Below, piece by piece: positions 7,699 through 17,067 of a DNA stretch of 51,246 nucleotides. Source of the stretch: Clostridia bacterium (GTDB lineage Bacteria; Bacillota; Clostridia; TANB77; CAG-508); NCBI GenBank assembly GCA_022796855.1, contig JAAWJM010000013.1:1-51246 (forward strand). The letters are read 5' to 3'. Below the pieces are notes generated by a model. It did no database searches. It was not told where the DNA came from and worked only from the letters and a program-made list of their open reading frames with translations. A program made the position numbers and the translations under genes. The number at the start of each line of letters is the position of its first letter. The stretch's first letter is position 1.

Positions 7699-9930
7699 TT
7701 ACTCTATATTATCTGCTGATGCAGAAAATTTATTCTTTTTATCATAATGATTCACTGGCTTATACTTATTGTTTAACAAAGGATATACCATATTTCCTAA
7801 ATCTTTTAATGCAATCATGAAATTCTTTTCATAGCCATTTAAGGAGATTTTGCAATTTACCAATCCTTCTATGTATTTTGCATAAACTTTATTATCATAT
7901 GGAATATTAATATATTTTACCCCATCTTTGTTAAATAATTCTGTCATAAACGACATAGATGGATCATTGTAAAAGGCCATTCCTCCAATGACTATTTTAG
8001 CGTTTAATCCTCTTACTTTGGTGTATTTATTAACAATAATTTTTAGTTTTTCTTGTTCTAAGATATTTTTTGCTTTTAAATCTCTTAAAAATGCTGTTAA
8101 TGGTTGGATTGTTAAAATATCCATACTTTGTACTAGATAAATTTCTTGTGCCTTTTCAAAATATTCCATTGGCGTATCAAAGTCACAGTCAATTAACACA
8201 AGTGAATGGTTTTTAATAAGTGTTGCTAAAATTGCTTCTTTATTTTCATATACTTCATTTGAAGGAAGTGAAGTATACACTGTTAAATTATTATTTACTT
8301 TAATACCAGAAGCTACATCATTTTCAAGGTTCTCCATACAATTTGTAGCAATTCTTCTTAATTCTTCCTCATTTTTTGTATAAATAAAATAAGCGTTTTT
8401 GTTTTTGGTCATGTCTAATATTGCTGTATTAATTCCCATAGAAGAAAATAATTCTGCTAAATTATTCACTAGGAAAGATGTTCCATTCTTAGTAGTTCCT
8501 ACAAAAGAAACAATTTTCTTTTCTTTTGTTAGTAAACTCTCAATATTAATACTTGGTGCACTTTGTTTAATAATTCCATTTGGATAAGCAACATTTTCGG
8601 AAGCTTTGTGAGAAATGATTGGCTCTTCTTTTCTTTCTACTACTTCTTCAAACCCTGGTAAAACAGCTGGTTCAACTTTTGGAGTTTCTTCAAAATCCTC
8701 CATTCCTGGTAATATGTTTTCTTGAGGTTTTGCTAATGGTTCTTTTTCTTCATCTAAATCAAATAAATTTACATTTTGATTTTCTTCTTCTGGAATTGGA
8801 TTTTTTCTTGGTCTTCCTCTTCCTCTTTTAGGCATTTGTGCTTTTAATTTTTCTTCTTCTGTAAGTACTTTTTTTGGTCTTCCTCTTCCTCTTTTTACTG
8901 GTTCTACTACTGGTTCTTTTTCTTCACTTTCATCTAGTTCAAACATATTCACTTGGTTTATCGGTTCTTGGCTTGCTTCTTCTACAACTGGTTTTGCTTT
9001 TACTACTGGTGATTCTATTTTACTTTCCGCTTTTTCTATTGGTTCTGGTTTGCTTTCTACTTTTCCCACTGGTTTGGTGTTTATTTTCTTTACTTCTTTT
9101 GCTCCTACTGCTGAAGGAACAATGACAGGCTTTGTTGGTTTTGATTTATTTAATTGATTTTCTATAAAATCAATTCGTAAAGCATCTTCCTTTTTGGTTG
9201 GTGTCTTGGTTATTTTTACACTTGGCATATCTCCAGCAAATGCCATAACTTGTTGATATTTACTAGAATCTCTTTCTAATATTGCTCTTACACTTAATGG
9301 TAAAAACTTAACAATAATTTTTAGTTGTGCATCCGTATATTGTGAGGCAATATTATCAAAACTTTCTACATATGCTTCTTCATTTTTTCCAAGTTTACGG
9401 TAATGTGCACGAATATTTTGAATTTCTGTTTCACTTACTGTATCTTCCGCTTCTGTTTGATAATTTACATCTTCTGATTCTATCTTATAATAAATTTTCG
9501 CTTCTTTTTTGGTACGTGGTTTTCGAATTAGTTTACACACTTCTTCAATACTTCTATCTTGTCCTAATAAAGCATTATAAATTCCAATTCCAAATAGTTT
9601 TACTAATAATTGTTCTGATTTTGTACGACGGTCAGAACAAATTAAAATAATCGGAGTATCCTCCCCATTATTATCGGTTGCTTCATCACTAATATTATCT
9701 AATTTTTCAAATAAAAAACGGTCAATTGCTTCATAATCGTTGTTCGCAAATGGCTCTAAATCTTCACTTATGATAATCCTATCATAAGTTTTATCCCTTT
9801 GTATTTCTTTTTGTATTGCATTAAAGTAATATACATTTTTATAAGAGATAATCTCTTTATAATCCTTTTGATATTTTTTTACAATCGAATCTGATATTGT
9901 TTCATTACTAACTGCAAATAATACTTTCAT
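7699..9930 (-). CDS. CpaE/ParA-like P-loop protein with receiver-like N-terminus and two AT-hooks
   Basis: 743 residues from the ATG at 9930 (GGAGG upstream). The N-terminal ~140 residues resemble a receiver-like fold (KVLFAVSNETISDSIV, then IIISEDLEP and PIILICSDRR). A low-complexity Pro/Glu/Lys linker (~250-450) contains two copies of KRGRGRPKK/KRGRGRPRK, classic AT-hook motifs. The C-terminal ~260 residues look like a MinD/ParA ATPase with a deviant P-loop, SFVGTTKNGTSFLVNNLAE, and an Asp switch in LVLIDCDFD. CpaE-type proteins position pili or secretion machines; whether this one does is unknown. The AT-hooks are unusual for the family. Confidence 0.6.
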   Translation of the reverse strand: MKVLFAVSNETISDSIVKKYQKDYKEIISYKNVYYFNAIQKEIQRDKTYDRIIISEDLEPFANNDYEAIDRFLFEKLDNISDEATDNNGEDTPIILICSDRRTKSEQLLVKLFGIGIYNALLGQDRSIEEVCKLIRKPRTKKEAKIYYKIESEDVNYQTEAEDTVSETEIQNIRAHYRKLGKNEEAYVESFDNIASQYTDAQLKIIVKFLPLSVRAILERDSSKYQQVMAFAGDMPSVKITKTPTKKEDALRIDFIENQLNKSKPTKPVIVPSAVGAKEVKKINTKPVGKVESKPEPIEKAESKIESPVVKAKPVVEEASQEPINQVNMFELDESEEKEPVVEPVKRGRGRPKKVLTEEEKLKAQMPKRGRGRPRKNPIPEEENQNVNLFDLDEEKEPLAKPQENILPGMEDFEETPKVEPAVLPGFEEVVERKEEPIISHKASENVAYPNGIIKQSAPSINIESLLTKEKKIVSFVGTTKNGTSFLVNNLAELFSSMGINTAILDMTKNKNAYFIYTKNEEELRRIATNCMENLENDVASGIKVNNNLTVYTSLPSNEVYENKEAILATLIKNHSLVLIDCDFDTPMEYFEKAQEIYLVQSMDILTIQPLTAFLRDLKAKNILEQEKLKIIVNKYTKVRGLNAKIVIGGMAFYNDPSMSFMTELFNKDGVKYINIPYDNKVYAKYIEGLVNCKISLNGYEKNFMIALKDLGNMVYPLLNNKYKPVNHYDKKNKFSASADNIE

Positions 9931-9950
9931 TCGTAACTCCTCCAAAATAA

Positions 9951-10382
9951 TTAATTTCTAAAACCTTTTACAACAATGGCAAATACTAATGGTAATACTT
10001 GGCATATTACAAATACGGTAACAAAACCAACAATTAAAAATAAACCTCTATCATGTACATCTAATTTACGAATACCAATTACATATTGCCAAATAGCTCC
10101 TACTGCAATTCCAATAAAACAAAGTGGTATACTATAAATACGAACTTTATTCAATAAATAAGCTGTAAAACCATATGTTTCAGAACCATAACTTTCGGTA
10201 TAATCTTTTAGTTCATTTAATTGTTTTTCTTTTATTTCAATTATTTGTCCTGCTGTTGATTCTTTTAATACATTATCATTACTAGCATTTACTACCCCTA
10301 CGGAAAGTATGCTTAGCATGATAAAAAAAGCAAGTACGACTTTTTTCATCTTCGACTTTTTCCCCTTTCTGTACTGTTCCAT
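9951..10382 (-). CDS. Small secreted or membrane protein with two C-terminal TM helices
   Basis: About 143 residues. A signal peptide (KKVVLAFFIMLSILSVGVVNA) is followed by a polar helix and two hydrophobic segments (SIPLCFIGIAVGAIWQYVIG and FLIVGFVTVFVICQVLPLVF). The layout resembles VirB2/TrbC-type pilins, but I see no family motif. The start could also be ATG at 10349, since both have weak purine-rich sites upstream. It lies between the glucosaminidase and the CpaE-like gene on the same strand, so it may belong to an envelope machine with them. Confidence 0.5.
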   Translation of the reverse strand: MEQYRKGKKSKMKKVVLAFFIMLSILSVGVVNASNDNVLKESTAGQIIEIKEKQLNELKDYTESYGSETYGFTAYLLNKVRIYSIPLCFIGIAVGAIWQYVIGIRKLDVHDRGLFLIVGFVTVFVICQVLPLVFAIVVKGFRN

Positions 10383-10455
10383 TTTTTCCTTCTTTTTTAC
10401 TTTTAATATCATACAATACAATTTAAAAAATAGCAAGAATTTCTTGAAAACTTTT

Positions 10456-11697
10456 TTATAATCTGTTATATAAATATTCCATCCATTTATAAACCCCATT
10501 CGCCCAGTTTGAATCAGAAGCATATTTTTTGTTAACAGCTTGTAGCGTTTGTCCATTATAATATTTTCCTGTTGCTACTTCTCCTCCATACAGTTTGGTA
10601 CCTGCTGGGTTTAAATAATATTTCATAAAAACACGTCCTAATAAGTCAATTCCCTCTGCATGAGTTCCAAAACTGTACGCACTATTAGCCGGGTCTCTAT
10701 CATAAGCTCCATACCCAAATAAGTTGTTCTTGGTAGTTGCTAATTTTGAAGTTCCCCAATTGCTTTCATGAATAGCAACTGCTGCTACGAATACACCATT
10801 TATTTTATATTGTTTTTCAATATAGTAAAAATATTGTGCATTATTTTGTAAAATTCGATTACTATCTTGAGAATTGCCAGATAGTACCTTTTTAAATTGT
10901 TCTAAAGTAAATCCACTTGGGGTATTTAGTTTCATGTTTTTACTCAGTTTCGCAAGCAATTGCGATTTTGTATAACCACCAGAACCTGCCTCTTCCTCAG
11001 GAGCATTTGGATTAATATAGGTTACACAATCTTTTTTTACCCAGCCAAAATAATTTCCATATACGATTTTATACCAGTCCTTTTCTACTTGTAATACTTG
11101 AACACTATCATTTTGATTTAATACAAATACTCTTTCCGATTCTTCTGATGCTTCACGTCTTACATCTAGTGTATGTGATGTTACATACACCATATCTCCT
11201 TTTTTCACTTTATAATTACTTTTGTAATTAGCCGTTCCTACTAAAACAATACGGTCAATCGAAGAAGTTAATACCTTTACTCCAACCGGTTGTTCTTCGA
11301 TTAGTTCCTCATTTTCAAATACTTTTTTGGTAATTTGTTGTTGTTTTCCAATTTTTCCTTCTTGTAATACTTGCAAAGTATCTTTTGGTAAATCACTACT
11401 ATTTTGATAAATAGTAGTATATTCTAAATCGACTTCTTCAATAATAATTTGTTCCTCTTGCCTTTTTCTATTTTGTTCAATCGTATCATCAAAATCGATC
11501 TCTACCGATTCCACTTTTTGGTATTGCTTTGTTACCTCATTTTCTATTCTTAATTCTTGTGAAACAGCATAAGAAATCTCACTATTTATCATTTTATTCC
11601 ACACAAAAGCAATGCTCGTAACCACTAGCATAATCAAAATTAATTTAATATGTAAATAACTCTTTTTCTTTTTGGTTTCTTCGTTTTTTGTCGTCAT
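10456..11697 (-). CDS. Membrane-anchored N-acetylglucosaminidase with G5 and SH3 domains
   Basis: 413 residues. A transmembrane helix at ~16-34 is followed by a G5-like domain (~95-160, ending SSIDRIVLVGTANY), an SH3b domain (YVTSHTLDVRREASEES to YFGWVKKD), and a glucosaminidase/lysozyme-like domain with AAVAIHESNWGTSKLA, including the catalytic Glu, and NNLFGYGAYD. It should cleave peptidoglycan glycan strands at the outer membrane face, for wall turnover or growth. It is probably first in a leftward group that includes the small membrane protein and the CpaE-like gene. Confidence 0.87.
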   Translation of the reverse strand: MTTKNEETKKKKSYLHIKLILIMLVVTSIAFVWNKMINSEISYAVSQELRIENEVTKQYQKVESVEIDFDDTIEQNRKRQEEQIIIEEVDLEYTTIYQNSSDLPKDTLQVLQEGKIGKQQQITKKVFENEELIEEQPVGVKVLTSSIDRIVLVGTANYKSNYKVKKGDMVYVTSHTLDVRREASEESERVFVLNQNDSVQVLQVEKDWYKIVYGNYFGWVKKDCVTYINPNAPEEEAGSGGYTKSQLLAKLSKNMKLNTPSGFTLEQFKKVLSGNSQDSNRILQNNAQYFYYIEKQYKINGVFVAAVAIHESNWGTSKLATTKNNLFGYGAYDRDPANSAYSFGTHAEGIDLLGRVFMKYYLNPAGTKLYGGEVATGKYYNGQTLQAVNKKYASDSNWANGVYKWMEYLYNRL

Positions 11698-11835
11698 TTG
11701 TAATCACCTAACATTATTCTACTGTTTTTCTTAATTTTTGTCAATTTCAAATTTTGGAAAAATTTCATTTTCACTTGCTTATCTTTTCTTTTTGTATTAT
11801 AGTTAGAATATTAAAAAATTCATGGAGGTTTTCTA

Positions 11836-12663
11836 ATGAAAAAACGTCATACCAAAACAAAGTCAAAATTCATACTGACTGTTTTAATTATCCTCATTAT
11901 TTGTTTTTTGATTGGTTTTATTGTTTATGAAATTGGGATACAAAAAACACAAAATTCTTCTTTTTCTAAAGAGCAAGCACCAAAAAAAAGTGATACTTTT
12001 AGAATTCGTAAAATTATTCTATTTAGCAGTGCAGATGCGGTTCAAAACGAAGCTACAAACAAGTCTACTTGGAATGTTAATGTATCTCAATTTACCGATA
12101 TCGCAATATATATTGATAATCACCTTGAAAATGGATTTTCCAAAGAAAATACGATTGCCAAATTATATATCGATAACATCCAATACGCACAAATGCCTAC
12201 TCTTGGCACCCCATTTTTGTATTATAAAAACCAAAATGATTTTGGAAAATTAAGTTTTAACGAAGAAAATAGAATTCAAGATTGTTTAAATTTTGAAATC
12301 ATTCCCTATGAAAATGAACGAAATTTTGAAAAACCCGAAATATATGATACTAGCTTTTCTCCTATTTGCTTAGGATTTACTAATAAAGACATTAAAACCA
12401 ATTACAGCATTACCAATATCGAAGAACCCTTACGTTATGATGGCAGTCTATTAAAGCGTTGCAATATTGGGCTTACTCGTATTAACTGCACAGTTTCTTT
12501 TGATGTTCATATTATAAACCAAGCAAATGAACATTTTAAATCAACACTTAGTATTGAAATCCCTTTAAAGGATAATTCTTCTGAAACTACAATTTATGAT
12601 GGATTTACGAAACAAGAAATAACAGAAGTATCCAACTTTTCCTTCTATATTGTTGACACATAA
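11836..12663 (+). CDS. Hypothetical membrane-anchored protein
   Basis: 275 residues with a strong N-terminal transmembrane helix (FILTVLIILIICFLIGFIVY) after a basic head, then an extracytoplasmic mostly beta domain without a motif I know. ATGGAGGTTTTCT precedes the ATG. It is monocistronic, divergent from the glucosaminidase, and convergent with the tRNA-Leu gene. Function unknown. Confidence 0.6.
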   Translation: MKKRHTKTKSKFILTVLIILIICFLIGFIVYEIGIQKTQNSSFSKEQAPKKSDTFRIRKIILFSSADAVQNEATNKSTWNVNVSQFTDIAIYIDNHLENGFSKENTIAKLYIDNIQYAQMPTLGTPFLYYKNQNDFGKLSFNEENRIQDCLNFEIIPYENERNFEKPEIYDTSFSPICLGFTNKDIKTNYSITNIEEPLRYDGSLLKRCNIGLTRINCTVSFDVHIINQANEHFKSTLSIEIPLKDNSSETTIYDGFTKQEITEVSNFSFYIVDT

Positions 12664-12687
12664 AAAAAATAAACTAATTGTATTTTT

Positions 12688-12770
12688 TGGTGCCCAAGGC
12701 GGGACTCGAACCCGCATGGTTTCCCGCACGATTTTGAGTCGTGTGCGTCTACCAATTCCGCCACTCGGGC
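12688..12770 (-). tRNA. tRNA-Leu(CAA)
   Basis: 83 bases with encoded CCA. The anticodon stem CACGA/TCGTG encloses the loop CTCAAAA, giving anticodon CAA. The extra arm (GCGGGAAACCATGC region) is longer than in class I tRNAs, as expected for leucine. T-loop TTCGAGT and acceptor GCCCGAG/CTTGGGC are intact. Confidence 0.93.
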
Positions 12771-12834
12771 ATATTTTATTCTTAAGTATCTTACCATATT
12801 CTAAAGAGCTAGTCAAGCTAGCTCTTTTAAATTT

Positions 12835-14020
12835 CTAATTTTCTTTTACAATTTCCCTTTTGAAGGAAGTTCCCTCTAATTTCTGTAAATTTAGTATATC
12901 TAAAATTGTTGCTGAAATATCTGCAAAAGTAGAACGAATTCCTAAATCGATTCCTTGTTTTATCTGTTGTCCATAGATTAAAATTGGTATGTATTCACGG
13001 TCATGGTCAGTTGAAGGTGTAGAGGGGTCATTCCCATGGTCTGAAGTAATAATTAGTATATCCGTTGTTTTCAATTGCTTTATTATTTCTGGTAATTTGC
13101 TATCAAAATATTCTAATGCTTTTGCATAGCCTTCTATATTATTTCGATGACCATATAACATATCAAAATCCACTAAGTTGGTATAAATTAACCCTTGTGT
13201 GTCTTGCTTTATTTCTTCTATTGTTTTTTCAATGCCATCTTCATTGCCATTGGTATGAATGTTTTTTGTTATGCCTCTTTCAGAAAATAAGTCTTGTATT
13301 TTTCCAATGGCAATTACCTCTTTTCCATTTTCTTTTATGACATCTAGCATGGTTCTTCCAAAACTTTCTGATTCAAAATCTTTCCTGTGATAGGTTCTTG
13401 TAAAATTCTCTTGGTTATCCCCTACAAACGGTCTTGCAATTACAGTTCCTACATTATATTCTGGCTTATTTAATATTTCTCTTGCTATTTTACAAATTTC
13501 ATATAATTTTGAAACTGGAATTACTTCTTCATGTGCAGCAATTTGAAATACGCTATCTGCTGAGGTATAAATAATTGGATAACCTGTTTTTATATGTTCT
13601 TGTCCAAAACGTTTTAATATCTCTGTACCAGATCCTACCTCATTACAAAGAATTCCTCCTATTCCTGCTTTTTGTATAAATTCTTTTACTAATTTTTGAG
13701 GAAAGGCATTTGGATATGTTTTAAATCCATCTCGTAAGATAAATCCAGACATTTCCCAATGTCCTACTGGACTATTTTTTCCGAACAGATTGCTCCCTTG
13801 CTTTTCCAAAAGCTCCTATTGGACTATGTTCTTTTTCTTCTTTCACATCAATTTCCCTAATATTATATAGTCCTAATTTTTTCATATTGGGTAACTCTAA
13901 TTTTGTATGGTTATAAATTCCTCTTAAAGTATTTGCTCCTTGATCTCCATATTCCTTCGCATCTGGTAATTCCCCAACACCAAAACTGTCTAGTACAATA
14001 ACAATTGCTCTTTTTATCAT
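12835..14020 (-). CDS. deoB: Phosphopentomutase, with +1 CGGA site
   Basis: About 394 residues after one +1 shift, the usual DeoB length. It interconverts ribose-1- (or deoxyribose-1-) and 5-phosphate in nucleoside catabolism. The N-terminus has the metal-binding VLDSFGVGELPDA. The zero frame reaches TCT GTT CGG AAA AAA TAG. Taking CGGA (13780-13783) as Gly continues SVGKNSPVGHWEMSG, the conserved active-site segment. Alkaline-phosphatase-type motifs DILIITSDHGNDPST and DHDREYIPIL follow. The start at 14020 is favoured by AAAGGAG spacing. It is probably co-transcribed with the upstream coiled-coil gene, whose stop lies at 14023. Confidence 0.9.
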
Positions 14021-14022
14021 TA

Positions 14023-16290
14023 TCATTCTCCTTTCTTTTTTATTTCATATTCATATATATTTACCTTAGTTGTCGTTATTTTCGTTTCTTCTTCTATTTT
14101 TAACATTCGGAAATCTTCTTTTTTATTTAAAACAAGTTCATAATCTTTTAAATTTACTAAACATTTGGAAGTAACGTGCATTCCAAGTGGCAATGTTTTA
14201 TTATCATTATCATAATACATACCATTTGTAAAGTAAATTACAGGCATTTGCCTTTTTAAATTAATTCGGTATAAATTTATTTCTTTTGTTTGTTCTTTTT
14301 GTTTTATTGCTTCTTCTGGTCTTATATAAAAAATTTGCATATCTTCTTGTTTTGGTTCTTCTTGTACACAATAAAGTGGAAGACTTACAGGAGAAGAAGC
14401 TTTTCGCATAATTTCTTGTAAGTTCATTAAAATGGTTAATATCTTCTCTTTATATTCTTCTATGTTTAAGTTCTTTGTAATATCTAAAATCTTTAATTTA
14501 TCTTTTTGGGATTCTCGATGCTTCTTTCCTCCTAGTACTTGCACTTTTGTACGATCTTCTGATACATTACCAAATAAATCAAAATTTTCTTGGTTAAATA
14601 AATTTCTTTCTTTTTGAGCTTCTTCTTTTAATTTTTGTAAACTTTCCTCAAAATCTTCATCTTTTTTTGCTCCTTTTAATAGAGATAGTAAATCTGTTTG
14701 AGCAATAAACATTGAATTTGTTTGCTCCTTTGTCAATTGTTTTCGTTGCTTTTTATCAATTAATACTGCCATTTCTTCAAAGTCTTCTTTATCGTCAAAT
14801 ACTTTTTCAAGTTTACCAATGTTCTCATTTTCCTCTTCTGGTGCTTGTAAAAGTATTTGTTCATCTTTATTGGCAAATTTCCAAAAATCAAAAATACTTT
14901 TTTCATGTTTATCAATCTCTGATAAATATAGACTAGCATTCTCTATCTTCTTTGTAAGGGATTTTATTTTTTGATTTTGTGCTTTTATATCTAGTTCTAA
15001 ATTTTTAGCATTTTGTATTTTTTCGTCTAGTACTTTGTAAATTTGAAGAATATCCTCAATTGTATAATATTCTTTTTTAGCAAATTTTATTGTTTCCATT
15101 TGTTCTATTCTGTTTTCCTTTTTTTGATTTCTTTCATTTTCATTCTTTATTTTGTTTTGCCCTTTCTTTGCTTTTTTTGCTTTCAAAAAATACTTTACTT
15201 TTCCTAAAAATGTTTTTCTACATTCTAAATATGTCGCAATTAAACGTTCTTTTCCTAAATATTCTTGTTCCTTTTGATAGGCTTCTTGCTTCCTATCCTC
15301 AAAGTCTTTTTCTAATATTTTTTGCTTTTTTTGTAAGCTTTCTATTTCTTTTTTTGCATGTTCATATTCTTTTGTTAATAACTCCATTAATTTATCATAA
15401 GTAATCTTTTTACTCTGATATTCAAATTCTAGTATCCCTTTTGCATTTATTTTTGGCTTAAATCTATAGTAATGTGGTAATTCTGTTTCCAAAATAAACA
15501 ATGCTTTTATGAATTTATAAAATTTTTCTGCTTCCTCCTTTGTGTTTAAAATGATTTTATATTCACTTTCCATTTTTTCATATACTGTCATTTTTCCTAT
15601 TATGTGTAAACTCATATCCCCATCTTTATCATATACTTCATAAGTCGTTATCCAATTTTTGGTAAGTTGCCACATATATTTTTCCAAATCTTCCATTTGT
15701 GATTTTTTTAAATATTTTCTTGAATATTCTTCACAAGAAATAGGAACAAAAATATATTCTTCTTTTTTTGTTTTCTTTATTTCAAGTTGTTTTTTTAATA
15801 AATAGAAAAATGCACTATAGTCTAAATCTTCTGTTGGAACTAGCATAAAATATGTGTCTGCTATATCAGAATAATAAATTTGCCATAAATAATTTCTTTG
15901 ATATTTTATTAAAAATGGTTCTTTTATTTGCAATTTCTTTTGTTCTTTTTCAATTTCTTCTATCTTAGCTATTTCCACTTGGCTTAACATTTTTAAAAAT
16001 GTGGTATGTTTTAAAATATTACTTTCTGTTTTAGAATCTAAATAATTCGATATACTACTTGCTTTGGAATATTTTTCCTGTATGGTATTTAATCGGTTAC
16101 ATGGTGTCAATAAAATTTTGATTTTTGAAATCGGTATATATTGATACACCTTATAATTATCTTCTATTTCTTTTCGTGGTTGATATTCAAATGCTATTGT
16201 TTTACTTAAGAACGTCGGTATTTTTGTTAAGCTTAGACCAATATATTTTAAGTTCTCTGAAATTATATCTTCATTTGTATTTTTCGTCAT
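14023..16290 (-). CDS. Large coiled-coil protein of unknown function
   Basis: 755 residues from ATG 16290, with GGGAGGAAAAT upstream. The sequence is Lys/Glu-rich, with a long predicted coiled coil at about residues 300-450, no signal peptide and no clear transmembrane helix. The N-terminal third has mixed alpha/beta character (TYEVYDKDGDMSLHIIGKM). I recognise no catalytic motif. The next gene, deoB, starts at or inside its stop region, but the two functions show no evident link. It may be a structural or scaffold protein. Confidence 0.55.
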   Translation of the reverse strand: MTKNTNEDIISENLKYIGLSLTKIPTFLSKTIAFEYQPRKEIEDNYKVYQYIPISKIKILLTPCNRLNTIQEKYSKASSISNYLDSKTESNILKHTTFLKMLSQVEIAKIEEIEKEQKKLQIKEPFLIKYQRNYLWQIYYSDIADTYFMLVPTEDLDYSAFFYLLKKQLEIKKTKKEEYIFVPISCEEYSRKYLKKSQMEDLEKYMWQLTKNWITTYEVYDKDGDMSLHIIGKMTVYEKMESEYKIILNTKEEAEKFYKFIKALFILETELPHYYRFKPKINAKGILEFEYQSKKITYDKLMELLTKEYEHAKKEIESLQKKQKILEKDFEDRKQEAYQKEQEYLGKERLIATYLECRKTFLGKVKYFLKAKKAKKGQNKIKNENERNQKKENRIEQMETIKFAKKEYYTIEDILQIYKVLDEKIQNAKNLELDIKAQNQKIKSLTKKIENASLYLSEIDKHEKSIFDFWKFANKDEQILLQAPEEENENIGKLEKVFDDKEDFEEMAVLIDKKQRKQLTKEQTNSMFIAQTDLLSLLKGAKKDEDFEESLQKLKEEAQKERNLFNQENFDLFGNVSEDRTKVQVLGGKKHRESQKDKLKILDITKNLNIEEYKEKILTILMNLQEIMRKASSPVSLPLYCVQEEPKQEDMQIFYIRPEEAIKQKEQTKEINLYRINLKRQMPVIYFTNGMYYDNDNKTLPLGMHVTSKCLVNLKDYELVLNKKEDFRMLKIEEETKITTTKVNIYEYEIKKKGE

Positions 16291-16331
16291 ATTTTCCTCC
16301 CTTATTTTTCTTTCTTTACAAAGTATATCAC

Positions 16332-16370
16332 AAAAAAATGATTCCTTCAATTTGAAAGAATCACTTTTTT
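16332..16370 (-). terminator. Terminator after the repeat coiled-coil gene
   Basis: On the minus strand AAGTGATTC and GAATCATTT pair around a loop and are followed by a run of T (TTTTTTTG), immediately after the stop of the 172-residue gene. Confidence 0.65.
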
Positions 16371-16373
16371 ATT

Positions 16374-16892
16374 TTATTGATTACTTTGCAATAATTCACT
16401 TAGATGTTCTTCACATTTCCCAATTCTCTCATGATGTAATGCCAAAACAGCATCTTGTTCCCTGTTTTTTTCAAAATTTACTGTTTCTTGTAACATGATA
16501 TGTCGTATTTCTCCTATTTGGTTATTATTAATTCTTGTAACAGTTCTTTTTATAATATCAATACTATCTACAATATCTTTTGTCATTTTTTGAATAACTT
16601 CCTTATTATATTCTACTTTCTCTTTTATTACTTTTTGTTCTTCTTTAATCTCTACAATGTCTTGTTCCATTTTTTCTTGTTTGTCTTTAATTTCTACGAT
16701 ATCTTGTTCCATTTTTTCTTGTTTGTCTTTGATTTTTACAATGTCTTCCTGCATTTTTTCTTGTTTGCTTTTGATTTCTATGATGTCTTGTTTCATTGCT
16801 TTGTGCTCTTCTCGGTTCTCTTCTTTTAAGCTACGCATTTCAACTTTTACATCCTTCAATTCATCTAAAATTTGAACTAGTATTTTTTCCAT
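16374..16892 (-). CDS. Coiled-coil protein with 14-residue tandem repeats
   Basis: 172 residues. Residues ~35-90 contain four tandem 14-residue units of type DIVEIKDKQEKMEQ (two heptads each), encoded by near-identical 42-base DNA repeats, followed by a further coiled coil and a short C-terminal tail (HHERIGKCEEHLSELLQ). No signal peptide. It probably forms a rod-like oligomer; role unknown. The repeat number could vary between strains by slippage. GAAAGGAAGATTAT precedes the start. Confidence 0.7.
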   Translation of the reverse strand: MEKILVQILDELKDVKVEMRSLKEENREEHKAMKQDIIEIKSKQEKMQEDIVKIKDKQEKMEQDIVEIKDKQEKMEQDIVEIKEEQKVIKEKVEYNKEVIQKMTKDIVDSIDIIKRTVTRINNNQIGEIRHIMLQETVNFEKNREQDAVLALHHERIGKCEEHLSELLQSNQ

Positions 16893-17002
16893 ATAATCTT
16901 CCTTTCTTTTTTTATTTTATCCTTTTGGTTCCTAATATAAAAAATACTATCCTCCTTTTAAATAAATTTCTCCCTGCCAATAAGTATACTAAACTACAAA
17001 AA

Positions 17003-17039
17003 GAAAATCAATCCTTTTTTGACAAAAAGTTTGATTTTC
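17003..17039 (-). terminator. Probable terminator after thrS
   Basis: GAAAATCAA and TTGATTTTC form a 9-bp stem downstream of the thrS stop on the minus strand, followed by TTTTTG. The loop is long, so strength is uncertain. Confidence 0.45.
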
Positions 17040-17067
17040 TTTCGACAAATTACTTCATTTTTTCACT

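Noticed and set aside
8619..9125. Rightward Leu/Phe-rich ORFs opposite the CpaE-like gene
   Set aside because: They are antisense shadows of the Lys/Glu-rich linker with no ribosome binding site or sensible composition.
12565..12816. ORF across the tRNA-Leu gene
   Set aside because: It translates the tRNA itself and is a known type of false ORF.
16374..16892. Tandem repeats as a CRISPR array
   Set aside because: The repeats are contiguous, have no spacers and encode heptads in an open frame.
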